Origin: Parafrankia discariae
GTDB lineage: Bacteria; Actinomycetota; Actinomycetes; Frankiales; Frankiaceae
NCBI RefSeq assembly: GCF_000373365.1
Contig: NZ_KB891230.1
Span: forward strand, 155,975 to 219,974
Reading direction: 5' to 3'
DNA length: 64,000 bases
Part shown: positions 1 through 9,237 of the stretch, piece after piece
Layout of the letters: each line of letters starts with the position of its first letter
How positions within the stretch are numbered: position 1 is the first letter of the stretch
Notes under the pieces: generated by a model
Database searches by the model: none
What the model was told of the DNA's origin: nothing
Seen by the model: only the letters and a program-made list of their open reading frames with translations
Made by a program: the position numbers and the translations under genes

Positions 1-1031
1 ACCCGGTTGTGCACCCAGCCCTCGGCGAGAAGCTGGCGCATCCCGGCGTCGACGATCGGGTAGCCGGTGCGGCCCCACTTCCACGCCTCGAAGGAGTCGC
101 CGGGAGGCTCGTAGTCCATCGCGGCCAGGGTCTCGGTGAGGTCGGTCCGGGCCGACGACGGTGTCGTGGCGAGGACGTCCGCGTAGAACTCGCGCCAGGC
201 GAGCTCGGAGCGGAACTTCTCGGCCGAAGCGGCCGCCGGCTCCGCCCCGGCGGCCCCGGCCCCGGCGGCCGCGGCGGTGCGGAGCGCGTCGAGGACGGTG
301 CGCGGGTGGACACAGCCCCACTTCAGGTAGGGCGAGAGGCGGGAGGTGACGGCCGCGGCCGGCTCGTCGCGGTGCGCCGCGTAGCCGGCCAGCGATTCGG
401 TCAGGAAGGCGCCCAGCCGCTCGTGCGCGGCGTGCTCGCCGGCCGGCGGTAGCTCGGTGCCCCCCAGGTCCGGATCGGCCGGTATCGGCTCGCCGCCGCC
501 GTCGAGGTCGGTGGGCCGGAGCCAGGTGGGATCCGCCGGCCCGGCCGGCGCGCGCCAGCCGTGCTCCTTCCAGGCCCGGTAGAAGGGCGTGAACACGCGG
601 TAGGACGTCCCGTCGGGCTTGCGCAGGCGGCCGGGCGTGACGGCGTAGGGCGAGCCGGTGCGCACGAGCCGCCGGCCGTCCGCGGCCAGAGCACGTTCCA
701 CCAGGTTGTCGCGGTGGGATCCGTACGGGCCGTAGTCGGCCGCGATGTGGACGGCGTCCGCGGCGATCTCGCGGGCGAGCGCGGGGACGACGTCCGCCGG
801 GTTCCCGGTACGCACGCACAGCCGGCCGCCGAGCCGGGCGTCCAGGTCGCGCAGGCACCGGTGGAGGAACGCCAGGCGGACGGGGCCGGCCGGGCGCCGC
901 AGCGCGTCGTCGAGGACGAAGAGCGCCAGCACCCGGCCGGATCCGGCGGCGGCGAGCAGCGCCGGGTTGTCGTCGAGCCGGAGGTCGCGGCGAAGCCACC
1001 ACACCGCCTGCGTCGAGGGAGGCGAGCTCAT
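1..1031 (-). CDS. phr: Deoxyribodipyrimidine photolyase, C-terminus off the window
   Basis: Repairs UV pyrimidine dimers using blue light with FAD as cofactor. About 343 codons are visible. The N-terminus carries the photolyase alpha/beta-domain signature WWLRRDLRLDDNPALL (residues 10-25). The frame stays open to the window edge, where it reads TGYPIVDAGMRQL and then WVHNR, the FAD-domain motif that binds flavin and the flipped dimer in class I photolyases. The remaining ~100 residues lie beyond position 1, so this is an edge truncation, not a broken gene. The ATG at 1031 faces the divergent gene at 1081 with only 49 bases between them, so the two promoters overlap. CPD photolyase is more likely than (6-4) photolyase or cryptochrome, but the segment that would decide is missing. 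Confidence 0.93.
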   Translation of the reverse strand, partial: MSSPPSTQAVWWLRRDLRLDDNPALLAAAGSGRVLALFVLDDALRRPAGPVRLAFLHRCLRDLDARLGGRLCVRTGNPADVVPALAREIAADAVHIAADYGPYGSHRDNLVERALAADGRRLVRTGSPYAVTPGRLRKPDGTSYRVFTPFYRAWKEHGWRAPAGPADPTWLRPTDLDGGGEPIPADPDLGGTELPPAGEHAAHERLGAFLTESLAGYAAHRDEPAAAVTSRLSPYLKWGCVHPRTVLDALRTAAAAGAGAAGAEPAAASAEKFRSELAWREFYADVLATTPSSARTDLTETLAAMDYEPPGDSFEAWKWGRTGYPIVDAGMRQLLAEGWVHNR

Positions 1032-1080
1032 CCGACAGAGGTTAGTCAGTCACCGTGAGTCACCAACGGAGACCACTTCG

Positions 1081-2187
1081 ATGACACGCAAGGTCACGGC
1101 GTGGCATCGACAGATCGCCGTGGGCTTCCGGTGTGCTGACGCGGTGACGCAGGCGGTGCAGTGGGATCAGGGCGTCTCGGACGCGTGGTCACGGATCGCG
1201 CAGATCGGCCCCAAGATCCTGGTCTTCGCGTTCGCCGTCGCCGTCGGAGCCGTGGTCATCCGGGGCGTGCTCCACGCCGCGGACCGGATGCTGGAGCAGG
1301 CCGGCCTCGACGGCGCGATCGACCGCGCCGGCGCGTCCCGACTGTTGCGCTGCCAGACCGGGGTCATCCGGGGCTGGCTGCTGCGGCTGGTGGCCGTGAT
1401 CGGCCTGTTGGCCGTGCTGCGCGCCGCGCTCGGGGTGTTCGGGCCGAGTCCCGCCGACCGGATGGCCGGCGCCGCCCTGGCACTGCTCGCCCGCGCGCTG
1501 CTCGCGGCCGTCATCGCGCTGCTCGGGCTGGCGCTGGCCGCCCGGGCGCGCCGCCTGGTCACCGAGTCGTTCGCCGGGCTGCAGCATGGCAACCTGCTGA
1601 GCAGGGTCGTCGCCGGGTTCGCCGTCCTCGCGTTCGGCAAGGCGGCGCTGGACGAGCTCGGCATCGGGACCTCGGTCACCACGCCGCTGCTCTACGCGGT
1701 GCTCGCGACGGGCACCGGAGTGGTGGTGGTCGGGGTGGGCGGTGGTCTCGTCCGGCCGATGCAGAGCCGCTGGGAGGACATCCTCGACCGGGCCGAGGAC
1801 AGCGCCGGTGAGGCCCGCGCCGTCTGGCGCGCGAACCGGGTCGGGACGCCGAACCGGGGCGGGACGCCCCCGCCACCGGCGGCGACACCGGCGACACCGG
1901 CGCCGGCAGCCACGTCCCCGCCGACACCCGCGGCCACGCCGGCACCCACGGCCACGCCGGCGCCGGCGCCACGGCGCCCGCCCGGGGCTCCGACCCTGCC
2001 GGGAGCCGCTCCGGGGGCCCTGCCGAAGGGCCCCTCCACAGCCGAAGCGCCGGGGCGGGTACCGTCCACGGATCCCGCACCCGCGTCGCCACGCACGGCC
2101 CTGCCATCGCCGTCGGTGCTCCCCGGCCCGCCGCCGACCTCCCCCGTCCGGGGGGAGAACCAGCTCCCCGGCACTGTTTCCGACTGA
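1081..2187 (+). CDS. Membrane protein with conserved TM-helix (MscS/CmpX-like) and Pro-rich tail
   Basis: 368 residues. Five hydrophobic segments at roughly 38-58, 97-117, 129-158, 176-196 and 202-225 precede a charged stretch (SRWEDILDRAED) and a ~120-residue tail of Pro, Ala and Thr with PTPAATPAPTATPAPAP-type runs. The segment GIGTSVTTPLLYAVLATGTG resembles the 'conserved TM helix' repeat of CmpX and MscS-like channel proteins, so a role in ion or osmotic flux is inferred. No MscS beta-domain follows the helices. The start is set by GGAGA at 1068-1072, eight bases before the ATG. The open frame extends further upstream, but across the divergent photolyase start. The tail is probably a disordered cytoplasmic extension. 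Confidence 0.8.
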   Translation: MTRKVTAWHRQIAVGFRCADAVTQAVQWDQGVSDAWSRIAQIGPKILVFAFAVAVGAVVIRGVLHAADRMLEQAGLDGAIDRAGASRLLRCQTGVIRGWLLRLVAVIGLLAVLRAALGVFGPSPADRMAGAALALLARALLAAVIALLGLALAARARRLVTESFAGLQHGNLLSRVVAGFAVLAFGKAALDELGIGTSVTTPLLYAVLATGTGVVVVGVGGGLVRPMQSRWEDILDRAEDSAGEARAVWRANRVGTPNRGGTPPPPAATPATPAPAATSPPTPAATPAPTATPAPAPRRPPGAPTLPGAAPGALPKGPSTAEAPGRVPSTDPAPASPRTALPSPSVLPGPPPTSPVRGENQLPGTVSD

Positions 2188-2397
2188 CCTGTGGGTGTGC
2201 GTTCGGCGAACTGCGACGCGCCGCGACGCCGGGTGGGGCACTCTGGGAAGGGACGGCTTCGGGTGGCGGCGCGGCGTCCGCGCCACGCCGCATGACGGTG
2301 GGAGACACCTACGCCAGGACGCAACGCTGACGAGCAGGACCTCGCGGGGGGCGACGCCGCACCGGCGTCGAGAGATTGCGAGCGAAGGGACATCTCG

Positions 2398-2991
2398 GTG
2401 AACGAGCCATCCGACATGGAACGTTCACGGCTGCTCCTCGGATGGCTGGCGGCTCGCAGGGCGGTGGACCACTGCCTGTCCGATCTGCTGGCTGCCGGCC
2501 CGGCCGGCGAACGACGGGTCCGCGAGTCGCTCGAGAAGGTCGACGACCTGGAGACTCGCGCGCAGGTCGCGTTCGATCGCTACCGGAGCGCGGCCGAGTC
2601 CACCGAGCCCCGCGGGCCCGGCGCTGACCGCGCCCAGGCGACGCGGATCATGGACGCGAGCAGCGCCGGTTCCGGGACGGGAACGGCCGAGGACGGTCGC
2701 GACAGAACCAGGTTCGACCGGAACAAGTCAGACCGGGGCAAGGTCGACAGCGGGGTGTCGGCGATCCCGAGCGGCGATCCGCGCCCGTTCGACGTCGACT
2801 CGAGAAACGTCATGCCCCTGCATGTGAACCCGCGTGGCCTGCCCCCGGGCGGGAGAGAACCGACCGGCGGGGAACCGGCCGTGCCTGAACGCTGGTCCCG
2901 TGACCGGCCCCGCCTGAACGTGGTGCGGGCAGCCGAGAACGACCTCGCACGTAGCAGTCCTAACACAAAGAGTAATCAACGACACCGTTGA
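2398..2991 (+). CDS. Hypothetical hydrophilic protein
   Basis: 197 residues; no family recognised. The first ~70 residues look helical and ordered (RSRLLLGWLAARRAVDHCLSDLL, then ESLEKVDDLETRAQVAFDRY). The rest is Asp/Arg/Gly/Pro-rich and probably disordered. No signal peptide or membrane segment. The GTG start at 2398 is supported by AAGGGA at 2386-2391. The gene ends 37 bases before the esterase lipoprotein gene and could be co-transcribed with it. It is a weak gene call, because high-GC DNA keeps several frames open here, but the helical N-terminus and Shine-Dalgarno favour this one. Confidence 0.55.
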   Translation: MNEPSDMERSRLLLGWLAARRAVDHCLSDLLAAGPAGERRVRESLEKVDDLETRAQVAFDRYRSAAESTEPRGPGADRAQATRIMDASSAGSGTGTAEDGRDRTRFDRNKSDRGKVDSGVSAIPSGDPRPFDVDSRNVMPLHVNPRGLPPGGREPTGGEPAVPERWSRDRPRLNVVRAAENDLARSSPNTKSNQRHR

Positions 2992-3028
2992 CGCGCGGCC
3001 CGGTAGGCGGCGCGTCAGAATATCGATC

Positions 3029-4282
3029 GTGTCGGCCGTCCGCAGCCGCCGCTTCGTCGCGGTACGGCTTCTCATCTCCCTGCTCGCGGCAGCGCTGGTC
3101 GTGGCCGGGTGCGGGCTCGCGGGCGGGGCCGGGCCGAGCGCCCGGCCCGGCCCGACGAGCGAGGAGGGGACCATCCCCACCCCGCCGCCGACAATCGGTC
3201 CCGACGCCTTCGAGCGGAGTGGACGGGGCGGTCAGATCCGGTTGACGCTGCCGGACGCCGGCACGGCGGGCCCGTACCCGCTCGTCGTGGCGCTGCACAG
3301 CCTGTACCACGACGGCACCGAGCCGCAGCGCGGCTGGGGGCTCGACGAGCTCGCCCGCTCGGCCGGCTTCGCCGTCGTCTACCCCGACGGGCTGGGGATG
3401 TCCTGGAACGCGGGCACCTGCTGCGGCCCGGCCGGGGCCGCCGGCAGTGACGACGTCGGCTGGCTGCGCTCGCTCATCGCGCACCTGGAGAGCAGCTACC
3501 CGATCGATCCGCGGCGGGTGAGCATCATCGGGCTGTCGAACGGCGGCATGCTCGCCTACCGCTACGCCTGCGAGCACGGCGACGAGCTCGCCGGGTTCGC
3601 GGTCGTCGCGGCCAGCCTGCAGACCTTCAACTGCGTCCCGCCCGCGCCCGTGACCACGGTGTCGATCCACGGCGGACTGGACGGCCACGTCCCGTACGCC
3701 GGCGCGCTGTGGTCCGAGGCCCTGCAGACGGGGATCACGCCCGTCGAGGTGAGCCTCGCCCCGTTCCGGGCGGTGGACGGCTGCCCGGCACCCACCCAGC
3801 CCGCCGACACCACGACCACCGGCGCGGACGGCCACCCGATCGGCACGACCGGGGCCGGGGCCCAGGTCGGGGTGGTCGGCCCGGCCGGGTCCGCCACCGC
3901 CGGACCAGCCGACCCGGCGATCGTCACCGCCGCCGGCCCCGGGCTGCCGGCCGCCACCACATCACCGGCGGCCGGGCAGGGACCGCTGGGCCAGGCGCCC
4001 CTCGGGCAGGCCCCGCTGGGCCAGCCGCCGGCGACGGGACCGGCACCGGCGGGACCGGGCACGCCCGCGGCCCAGCCGCTCGCGCCGCCGGTCCAGGTGG
4101 CGCCGGTGGCCGTCCGGCACGAGACGACCTGTTCGACCTCCGCCCGCCTCGTGCAGTACGTGCTGCCGGCGCTGGGCCACGGCTGGCCGCCGCTGACCGG
4201 CGCCGGCTCCTTCGACACGGCCACCGTGCTGTGGGAGCTGCTGGAGCCGGCCCGCGCGGCCGCCGCCGGCCCCCGGATCTGA
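3029..4282 (+). CDS. lpqC: PHB-depolymerase/feruloyl-esterase family lipoprotein (LpqC-like)
   Basis: Secreted alpha/beta-hydrolase of the CE1/poly(3-hydroxybutyrate) depolymerase type. A signal peptide ends in lipobox VAGC with Cys28 as the lipidated residue. The nucleophile is Ser170 in GLSNGG, the acid is probably Asp218 in HGGLDGHVPY, and His384 sits in GHGWPP. YPDGLGMSWNAG and the CC pair are typical of the family. Unusually, a ~115-residue Gly/Ala/Pro/Thr-rich segment with GQAPLGQAPLGQ repeats is inserted between the Asp and His. The GTG start at 3029 has no clear Shine-Dalgarno. Substrate is unknown: polyester, feruloyl ester or acylglycerol are all possible. Confidence 0.85.
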   Translation: MSAVRSRRFVAVRLLISLLAAALVVAGCGLAGGAGPSARPGPTSEEGTIPTPPPTIGPDAFERSGRGGQIRLTLPDAGTAGPYPLVVALHSLYHDGTEPQRGWGLDELARSAGFAVVYPDGLGMSWNAGTCCGPAGAAGSDDVGWLRSLIAHLESSYPIDPRRVSIIGLSNGGMLAYRYACEHGDELAGFAVVAASLQTFNCVPPAPVTTVSIHGGLDGHVPYAGALWSEALQTGITPVEVSLAPFRAVDGCPAPTQPADTTTTGADGHPIGTTGAGAQVGVVGPAGSATAGPADPAIVTAAGPGLPAATTSPAAGQGPLGQAPLGQAPLGQPPATGPAPAGPGTPAAQPLAPPVQVAPVAVRHETTCSTSARLVQYVLPALGHGWPPLTGAGSFDTATVLWELLEPARAAAAGPRI

Positions 4283-4303
4283 ACGACCCCGCCCCGCCCC
4301 ACC

Positions 4304-4331
4304 GGCCTGGCTGACCGACGTCAGGCAGGCC
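4304..4331. terminator. Hairpin between convergent genes
   Basis: Arms GGCCTG/CAGGCC and CTGAC/GTCAG, with one G-G mismatch and a CGAC loop. It lies between the convergent lipoprotein gene (stop 4282) and the minus-strand gene ending at 4359. No T-run follows, as is usual in high-GC actinobacteria. Confidence 0.5.
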
Positions 4332-4358
4332 GACGTCGGCCGGGCCGGGAGGCCGGTG

Positions 4359-6338
4359 TCAGGCGGCCGGCTGGAACGAGGCGCGCAGCGCGCCCATCAG
4401 CGTGTTCAGCGACGCCGCGGCGTCCGCCGGAACCCTGGTGATGAGCACGTAGACCGCGCCGGGCGCCTCGCTCGTGCGCATGAGGTACGAGACACGCTGG
4501 CCGTCACGGTCGTAGGAGCCCGCCAGCTCCTGCACGGTCGCCCCGGACGTGTCCGTAGCCGGGCCCGAGCGGTCCTGGGTGAGCCCCGGGACGCTGCCGA
4601 ACTCACTGCTCTGGACCTGGCTGAGCGCCGTCGTGGCGTCCGCGTCCGGGATCCGGGCGACGCCGATCATCCGCGGGCCGTACTCGGCGGATGTGCCCAC
4701 CGCGCCCGCCCCGGGCTCCCCGAAGAACACACCGGTGTTGTCCCGCCGCTGCTTCCAGGACGCCGGATGGGAGAACGTCGCCTTCTGGTCGGGGTCGGTG
4801 AAGGCCACCCAGTCCGCCGGCACCGCGGCCGGTGGCTGGCCGCCCCCCGCGGGAGCACCGCCGGACGGCGCCGGGGAGGCCGACGGGGCGGTGCTCGGCG
4901 TCGCCGTCGAGGGCGTGCCCGCCGTCGTCGCCGTGTCGCCGCTCGGACGCACCTTCTCCCAGACGACGCCGGCGCCGACGCCCACCGCGAGGGCGACACC
5001 GAGCACGACCAGGGCGATCACGAGGCGCCGCAGGAAGGGCCCCAGCCCGGCGGCCTCGCCGCCGTCCGGACCGTCGAAGTCGTCGCCATCGTCCGGGAAG
5101 TCAGGTTCGCCGGGGAAGTCGGCCTCGTCGAAGCCGCCCCGGCGCGGGGGCGCGGCCCGGCGCGGCCCGGTCCCGCCGGAAGCCGCGCCGACGGCACCCA
5201 GCGCCTCGGTGCCGACGCCCCCGGATCTGGCCCGGTCCTGCGGGCCGGTGCCGTCCGGGCCGCCGGCGCGCCGGGCGGCCCGGGCCCGCGCCCGCGGACC
5301 GGTGCCGGGTGCCGGGCCACGGGCGTCGTCGTCCGCCGGACCGTCCGGGTCGCGGTACGGCAGGTCCCGCGCGGGACCGTCGCGGTATCCGCGCTCCTGG
5401 TCACGGTAGGGCTGGTCCCGCCGCTCGGCGTCGCGCGGGTCGGCGTCGGGCAGCGCGACGTCGCGGTGCGCCATCTGCGGGTACGCCGCGTCCCGGTAGG
5501 CCGGGTCGGGGCCGCCCCGGCGCCCGCCCGGATCCGTCCCCGGGGCCGCGGCCGATCGGACCGGCTCCGGCTGGTACGGGTCCGGACGGGCGGCGCCGGC
5601 GTCCACCCCGCTCCCCCGCTCGGGGGCCTGCCGAGGCGCCGGGCCGGTGGACCCCGGCGGACGCGTCGGGGCCCGGCCGGCGCCGGCACGCGGAACCAGG
5701 GCGCCGCGGACGGAGGTCGTGTCCCGGCGGGCACCGGGACCGGGCGGGCCTCCTGGGCCTCCTGGGCCGCCCGGGCCGCCTGGGCCGCCCGCCGACGGGT
5801 AGCCGCCCGTGTCGGGTCCGGGTGGCGGGTAGGGGCCGGTCGCGGGGCCCGGGCCGGACGGCGCGTAGGGCGCGCCGCCACCCGCGGGCGGACGGGCGCC
5901 GGGCCCGGGCGGCGGCGGGTACTGGCCTCCGGGCGGGTACTGCCCTCCCGGCGGGCCGGCCGGGGGGTACTGGCCTCCCGGCGGGTACTGACCTCCTGCC
6001 GGGCCGGACGGCGGGTAGGCACCGGCGCCGGGACCCGGACCGTAGCCGGCTCCGGGGTCGGCGGCCGACGGGTATCCCGGCTGCTGATGGGCACCGCCCG
6101 GCCGGGGGGCGTCGGGATAGCCCGTGGGCGGGCCGCCCTGGTACTGGGGCGGACCCTGGTACTGGGGCGGACCCTGCTGGGCACCGTCGGCGCGGGGGTC
6201 GTTCCGGTACTGCTGACGCTGGTCCGGGCCGTCCCAGTAGCCGTCCGGCCCCAGGTCGTCCGGTGCGCCGGGCGGCCGTTCCCGGTAGCCCGGCCCGGCC
6301 TGATCCCGAGGGTCACCTCTCCATGCACCGTCCGTCAC
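4359..6338 (-). CDS. Pro/Gly/Tyr-rich single-pass membrane protein with extracytoplasmic domain
   Basis: 659 residues in three parts. The N-terminal ~430 residues are low complexity, rich in Pro, Gly, Tyr and Gln (repeats such as GGQYPPGGQYPP, QGPPQYQGPPQYQ), then Arg/Asp-rich (YRDPDG, RYRDQ). One membrane helix follows at about 435-458 (LRRLVIALVVLGVALAVG). The last ~155 residues form a compact exported domain beginning near PADWVAFTDPDQKATFSHP. That domain resembles the PsbP/LpqN-like extracellular domains found on actinobacterial membrane proteins, but I do not recognise a named family. GTG start at 6338 with GGAGG about eight bases upstream. It is divergent from mscL. A cell-envelope function is inferred only from topology. 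Confidence 0.75.
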   Translation of the reverse strand: MTDGAWRGDPRDQAGPGYRERPPGAPDDLGPDGYWDGPDQRQQYRNDPRADGAQQGPPQYQGPPQYQGGPPTGYPDAPRPGGAHQQPGYPSAADPGAGYGPGPGAGAYPPSGPAGGQYPPGGQYPPAGPPGGQYPPGGQYPPPPGPGARPPAGGGAPYAPSGPGPATGPYPPPGPDTGGYPSAGGPGGPGGPGGPGGPPGPGARRDTTSVRGALVPRAGAGRAPTRPPGSTGPAPRQAPERGSGVDAGAARPDPYQPEPVRSAAAPGTDPGGRRGGPDPAYRDAAYPQMAHRDVALPDADPRDAERRDQPYRDQERGYRDGPARDLPYRDPDGPADDDARGPAPGTGPRARARAARRAGGPDGTGPQDRARSGGVGTEALGAVGAASGGTGPRRAAPPRRGGFDEADFPGEPDFPDDGDDFDGPDGGEAAGLGPFLRRLVIALVVLGVALAVGVGAGVVWEKVRPSGDTATTAGTPSTATPSTAPSASPAPSGGAPAGGGQPPAAVPADWVAFTDPDQKATFSHPASWKQRRDNTGVFFGEPGAGAVGTSAEYGPRMIGVARIPDADATTALSQVQSSEFGSVPGLTQDRSGPATDTSGATVQELAGSYDRDGQRVSYLMRTSEAPGAVYVLITRVPADAAASLNTLMGALRASFQPAA

Positions 6339-6710
6339 CAGACAACCTCCGATTCCGGGCCATGCAGGAAATACCCGAGCGGATACCGGTGTATCACGCC
6401 GTTGCGGAAGTGTTGCGCGAGCCCCCTTGACATTCAGTCCACCTCGTGGCCTATTTCCCGACCTCTCGCGGGAAGTCGGCCGGCCGGAGTTCGCCGGCTC
6501 CCGCTCGTCGCGCTGCCGGCCGCTACCACCGCCGTTAGTGTCCTCGCCATCACCGACGGCCGACGTCGCCGGCCGTGGCGACCGCGCCGGGCGGCGCCGG
6601 CGGTCGACACCCGGCCCGATGGTGCGCGGGTGGGAACCAGCACGAACCGCCCGATCGGGCGGTCACCCGCTCGGCACCGCCTCGCGGGGAAGAGACGTCC
6701 GGGGGGATGC
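6339..6710. other. Divergent intergenic region upstream of mscL
   Basis: 372 bases with no convincing gene. A good -35 hexamer TTGACA lies at 6427-6432, with CTATTT at 6451-6456 as a possible -10, pointing toward mscL. That would give mscL a leader of about 250 bases. The rest is unstructured GC-rich sequence. Open frames here are chance frames running into mscL. Confidence 0.4.
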
Positions 6711-7100
6711 ATGAAGGGCTTCAAAGAGTTCCTGCTGCGGGGGAACGTCGTCGATCTCGCGGTCGCCGTCGTGATCGGCACCGCCTTCACCGCGGTGGTC
6801 ACGTCGCTGGTCGCGAACCTCTTCACCCCGCTCATCGCCGCGATCATCGGGAAGCCGGACTTCGCGCAGCTCACCTTCACGATCAACAACAGCGTCTTCT
6901 ACTACGGTCGATTCCTGAACAGCCTCATCGCGTTCCTCTCGATCGCCGCGGTGATCTACTTTGTCGTGGTGGCACCGGTCAGCAGGATCAATGAGCGGCG
7001 CCGGCGCGGCCAGACCTCCCCACTGGACGATCCGACGCTCACGGACGAGACCCGGCTGCTGACCGAGATCCGGGACCTGTTGGCGGCCGGGCGTCGGTGA
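6711..7100 (+). CDS. mscL: Large-conductance mechanosensitive channel
   Basis: 129 residues, typical MscL length. It begins MKGFKEFLLRGNVVDLAVAVVIGTAF, the amphipathic N-helix and pore-lining TM1 with its Gly/Ala packing face. TM2 follows (LNSLIAFLSIAAVIYFVVVAP), then a charged RINERRRRG stretch and a C-terminal helix (LTEIRDLLAAG). It forms a homopentameric safety valve that opens under hypo-osmotic shock. GGGGGG at 6701-6706 serves as ribosome site for the ATG at 6711. The frame is open for a long way upstream, but nothing there resembles protein. Confidence 0.96.
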   Translation: MKGFKEFLLRGNVVDLAVAVVIGTAFTAVVTSLVANLFTPLIAAIIGKPDFAQLTFTINNSVFYYGRFLNSLIAFLSIAAVIYFVVVAPVSRINERRRRGQTSPLDDPTLTDETRLLTEIRDLLAAGRR

Positions 7101-7335
7101 GCGCCCGGCGCCGGGCCGGCGACGGCCCGGCATGCCGCCGGCCACGGCGCGCACCGGAGCTCGGCGGTCGGGCCGCCCCGCGCCGCCGGGCCGGCTGTGA
7201 GGTCGGGGGCGGGACGGCTGCCATTCCCAGCCTCGGGCAGGATGTCCTGGATCGGACACCCTTCGCGGCGCCGACTAAGCGGAACGTAGGTTGGAATTCA
7301 GGAATCGCTCAGGGTCCCGGGGGAAAGTGCCTACC

Positions 7336-9057
7336 ATGACTACCACGCACGACGCCCGGTCCCCTTGGGCTCCGCCCGACAACGCGCCGGAGCGGACCAG
7401 GGCCGAGGCGAACAGTTCGGAGGGGTCGGTGGACCCGCGGTCGAATCCCGTCGAACACCAGCAGTATCCCGGCACGCCGCCGGCCGGCGGTCCGCCGCCC
7501 GGGCCCGGCGCGAGCCGTCCGGACCAGACCGGTGGTTTTCCGGCGGGCCCCCCGCCGGCGCCGCACCCGGCCGGGCCGGCGACCGGCCCGGGCACCCCCG
7601 GCGGGTCCTACGAGTCGGGCCCGCAGCAGGGTCCGCGGCCGACCGCGCCCTACGGCCAGAACTCCGGCTGGGCTGATCCCCGCTCCGGCGCCGGCGACAG
7701 TACGCAACGGATCGACCAGGGTGGCCCGGCCACCGGTCAGGGCCCGGCCACCGGTCAGGGCCAGCAGCAGTCCGGCGCGTGGTGGAACCCAGGGCATCCC
7801 GGCTGGGGCGCCCCGGTGCCGCCGGGAGCGACTCCCGGTGGTCAGGCACCCGGTGGTCAGGCACCCGGTTCGCCGGGCGGCTCCGACCCCTACGGGCGGT
7901 TCACCCCCGCGAAGCCCAACCCGGCGCCCATGCGCCGGCGGCGGATGATCGCGGCCGCGCTGGCGATCGCGCTCGTGTCGGGCGGCATCGGCGGCGGCGT
8001 CGGCGCGCTCGTCGCCAACGACAACTCCCCGGCGGTGGTGACCTCCTCCTCCGGCCTGCGCCAGTCGAGCGGCGCGGCCGGTGTCTCCCCGGCCGCGGAC
8101 AACACGGTCGCCGCGGCCGCGCAGGCGATCCTGCCCAGTGTCGTGACGATCGCCGAGGAGTCGAGCCAGGAGTCGGGCACCGGTTCCGGAACGATCATCC
8201 GCGCGGACGGCTACATCCTCACGAACAACCACGTGGTGTCCGGCGCCTCGCAGGGCGGCACCCTCACGGTCACGATGCAGGACGGCCGGACCTTCGACGC
8301 CCAGGTCAAGGCGACCGACCCGAGCTCCGACCTCGCCGTGATCAAGATCGACGCGACCGGCCTGCCCGCCGCCACGTTCGGGGACTCCGACGCGCTGCAG
8401 GTCGGGGAGCTCGTCGTCGCCGTCGGCAGCCCGCTGGGCCTCAACGGGACGGTCACCTCCGGCATCGTCAGCTCGCTGCACCGCCCCGTCCGCACCGGCG
8501 ACGCGACCGTACGGGACCAGCAGAACACCGTCCTGGACGCGATCCAGACCGACGCGCCCATCAACCCCGGCAACTCGGGTGGGCCGCTGGTGAACAGCAA
8601 GGGCGAGATCATCGGCGTGAACACCGCGATCGCAACGGTCGGTGGTAGTTCACCCTTTGGTGGTAGTCAGCAGTCCGGAAACATCGGGGTTGGTTTCGCG
8701 ATACCAGGCAACTACGCGGAGAAGGTGGCCGGCCAGCTCGTCGACAACGGCACCGCCCAGCACCCCTATCTGGGTGTGAGCGCCTCCACAGCCGACGAGA
8801 ACACCCGGTCGACGGCCGCGAGCGGTACCGGGGCGCAGATCCGCTCCCTGGTCAGCGGAGGCCCGGCGGACAAAGCGGGCCTGCGCGAAGGTGACGTCAT
8901 CACCAAAGTGGGGGATCGCGCGGTCACCGACGTGGATTCGCTGATCGCCGCGGTCCGGTCCTACGAGATCGGCAACCAGGTGGAAGTCACCTACCAGCGC
9001 GGCGGCTCCAGCCAGACCGCGACCGTCACGCTGCTCGAACAACCGCCCAATTCCTGA
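7336..9057 (+). CDS. htrA: HtrA/DegP-type membrane-anchored serine protease with PDZ domain
   Basis: 573 residues. A Pro/Gly/Gln-rich cytoplasmic region (1-195; repeats GPATGQ and GGQAP) precedes one TM helix at about 203-230. The extracytoplasmic trypsin-like domain carries the full triad: His299 in TNNHVV, Asp332 in SSDLAVIKI and Ser414 in GNSGGP. A single PDZ domain occupies about 475-565 (YLGVSAS, GPADKAGLREGDVI). This is the domain order of mycobacterial HtrA/PepD, which degrade or refold misfolded envelope proteins. The start is placed at ATG 7336, eight bases after GGGGGAAAG (7319-7327); a GTG at 7327 is the alternative. It is followed by a hairpin-rich region. Confidence 0.93.
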   Translation: MTTTHDARSPWAPPDNAPERTRAEANSSEGSVDPRSNPVEHQQYPGTPPAGGPPPGPGASRPDQTGGFPAGPPPAPHPAGPATGPGTPGGSYESGPQQGPRPTAPYGQNSGWADPRSGAGDSTQRIDQGGPATGQGPATGQGQQQSGAWWNPGHPGWGAPVPPGATPGGQAPGGQAPGSPGGSDPYGRFTPAKPNPAPMRRRRMIAAALAIALVSGGIGGGVGALVANDNSPAVVTSSSGLRQSSGAAGVSPAADNTVAAAAQAILPSVVTIAEESSQESGTGSGTIIRADGYILTNNHVVSGASQGGTLTVTMQDGRTFDAQVKATDPSSDLAVIKIDATGLPAATFGDSDALQVGELVVAVGSPLGLNGTVTSGIVSSLHRPVRTGDATVRDQQNTVLDAIQTDAPINPGNSGGPLVNSKGEIIGVNTAIATVGGSSPFGGSQQSGNIGVGFAIPGNYAEKVAGQLVDNGTAQHPYLGVSASTADENTRSTAASGTGAQIRSLVSGGPADKAGLREGDVITKVGDRAVTDVDSLIAAVRSYEIGNQVEVTYQRGGSSQTATVTLLEQPPNS

Positions 9058-9087
9058 TCACCACACTGACGATGGTTCTCGGTAATA

Positions 9088-9115
9088 CCAGGCGGTTTCT
9101 TCACCAGTCGCCTGG
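9088..9115 (+). terminator. Hairpin downstream of htrA
   Basis: Perfect 7-bp arms CCAGGCG/CGCCTGG around a 14-base loop, 31 bases after the htrA stop. No T-run. Probable rho-independent-like terminator of the actinobacterial type. Confidence 0.5.
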
Positions 9116-9200
9116 ACCGGGCCGGCACCGGCGATGCCGGAACGGATACGCCGAAGCTGCCTTCATATAAGGTGGTCAGCACGCCCGACGAAGTGGGATA

Positions 9201-9237
9201 CGACACCACGATCAGCGTCAAGCTGACCGTGGTGTCG
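9201..9237. other. Strong 16-bp stem-loop
   Basis: Outer stem CGACACCACG pairs with CGTGGTGTCG. After one A-C mismatch, TCAGC pairs with GCTGA around a 5-base GTCAA loop. No T-run on either strand, so it is not a canonical terminator. It lies 160 bases upstream of the sigma-like gene start. Confidence 0.6.

Noticed and set aside
4356-7100. Long plus-strand frame running into mscL
   Set aside because: Before 6711 it is the antisense of the Pro/Gly-rich minus-strand gene; only the MscL part is protein-like.
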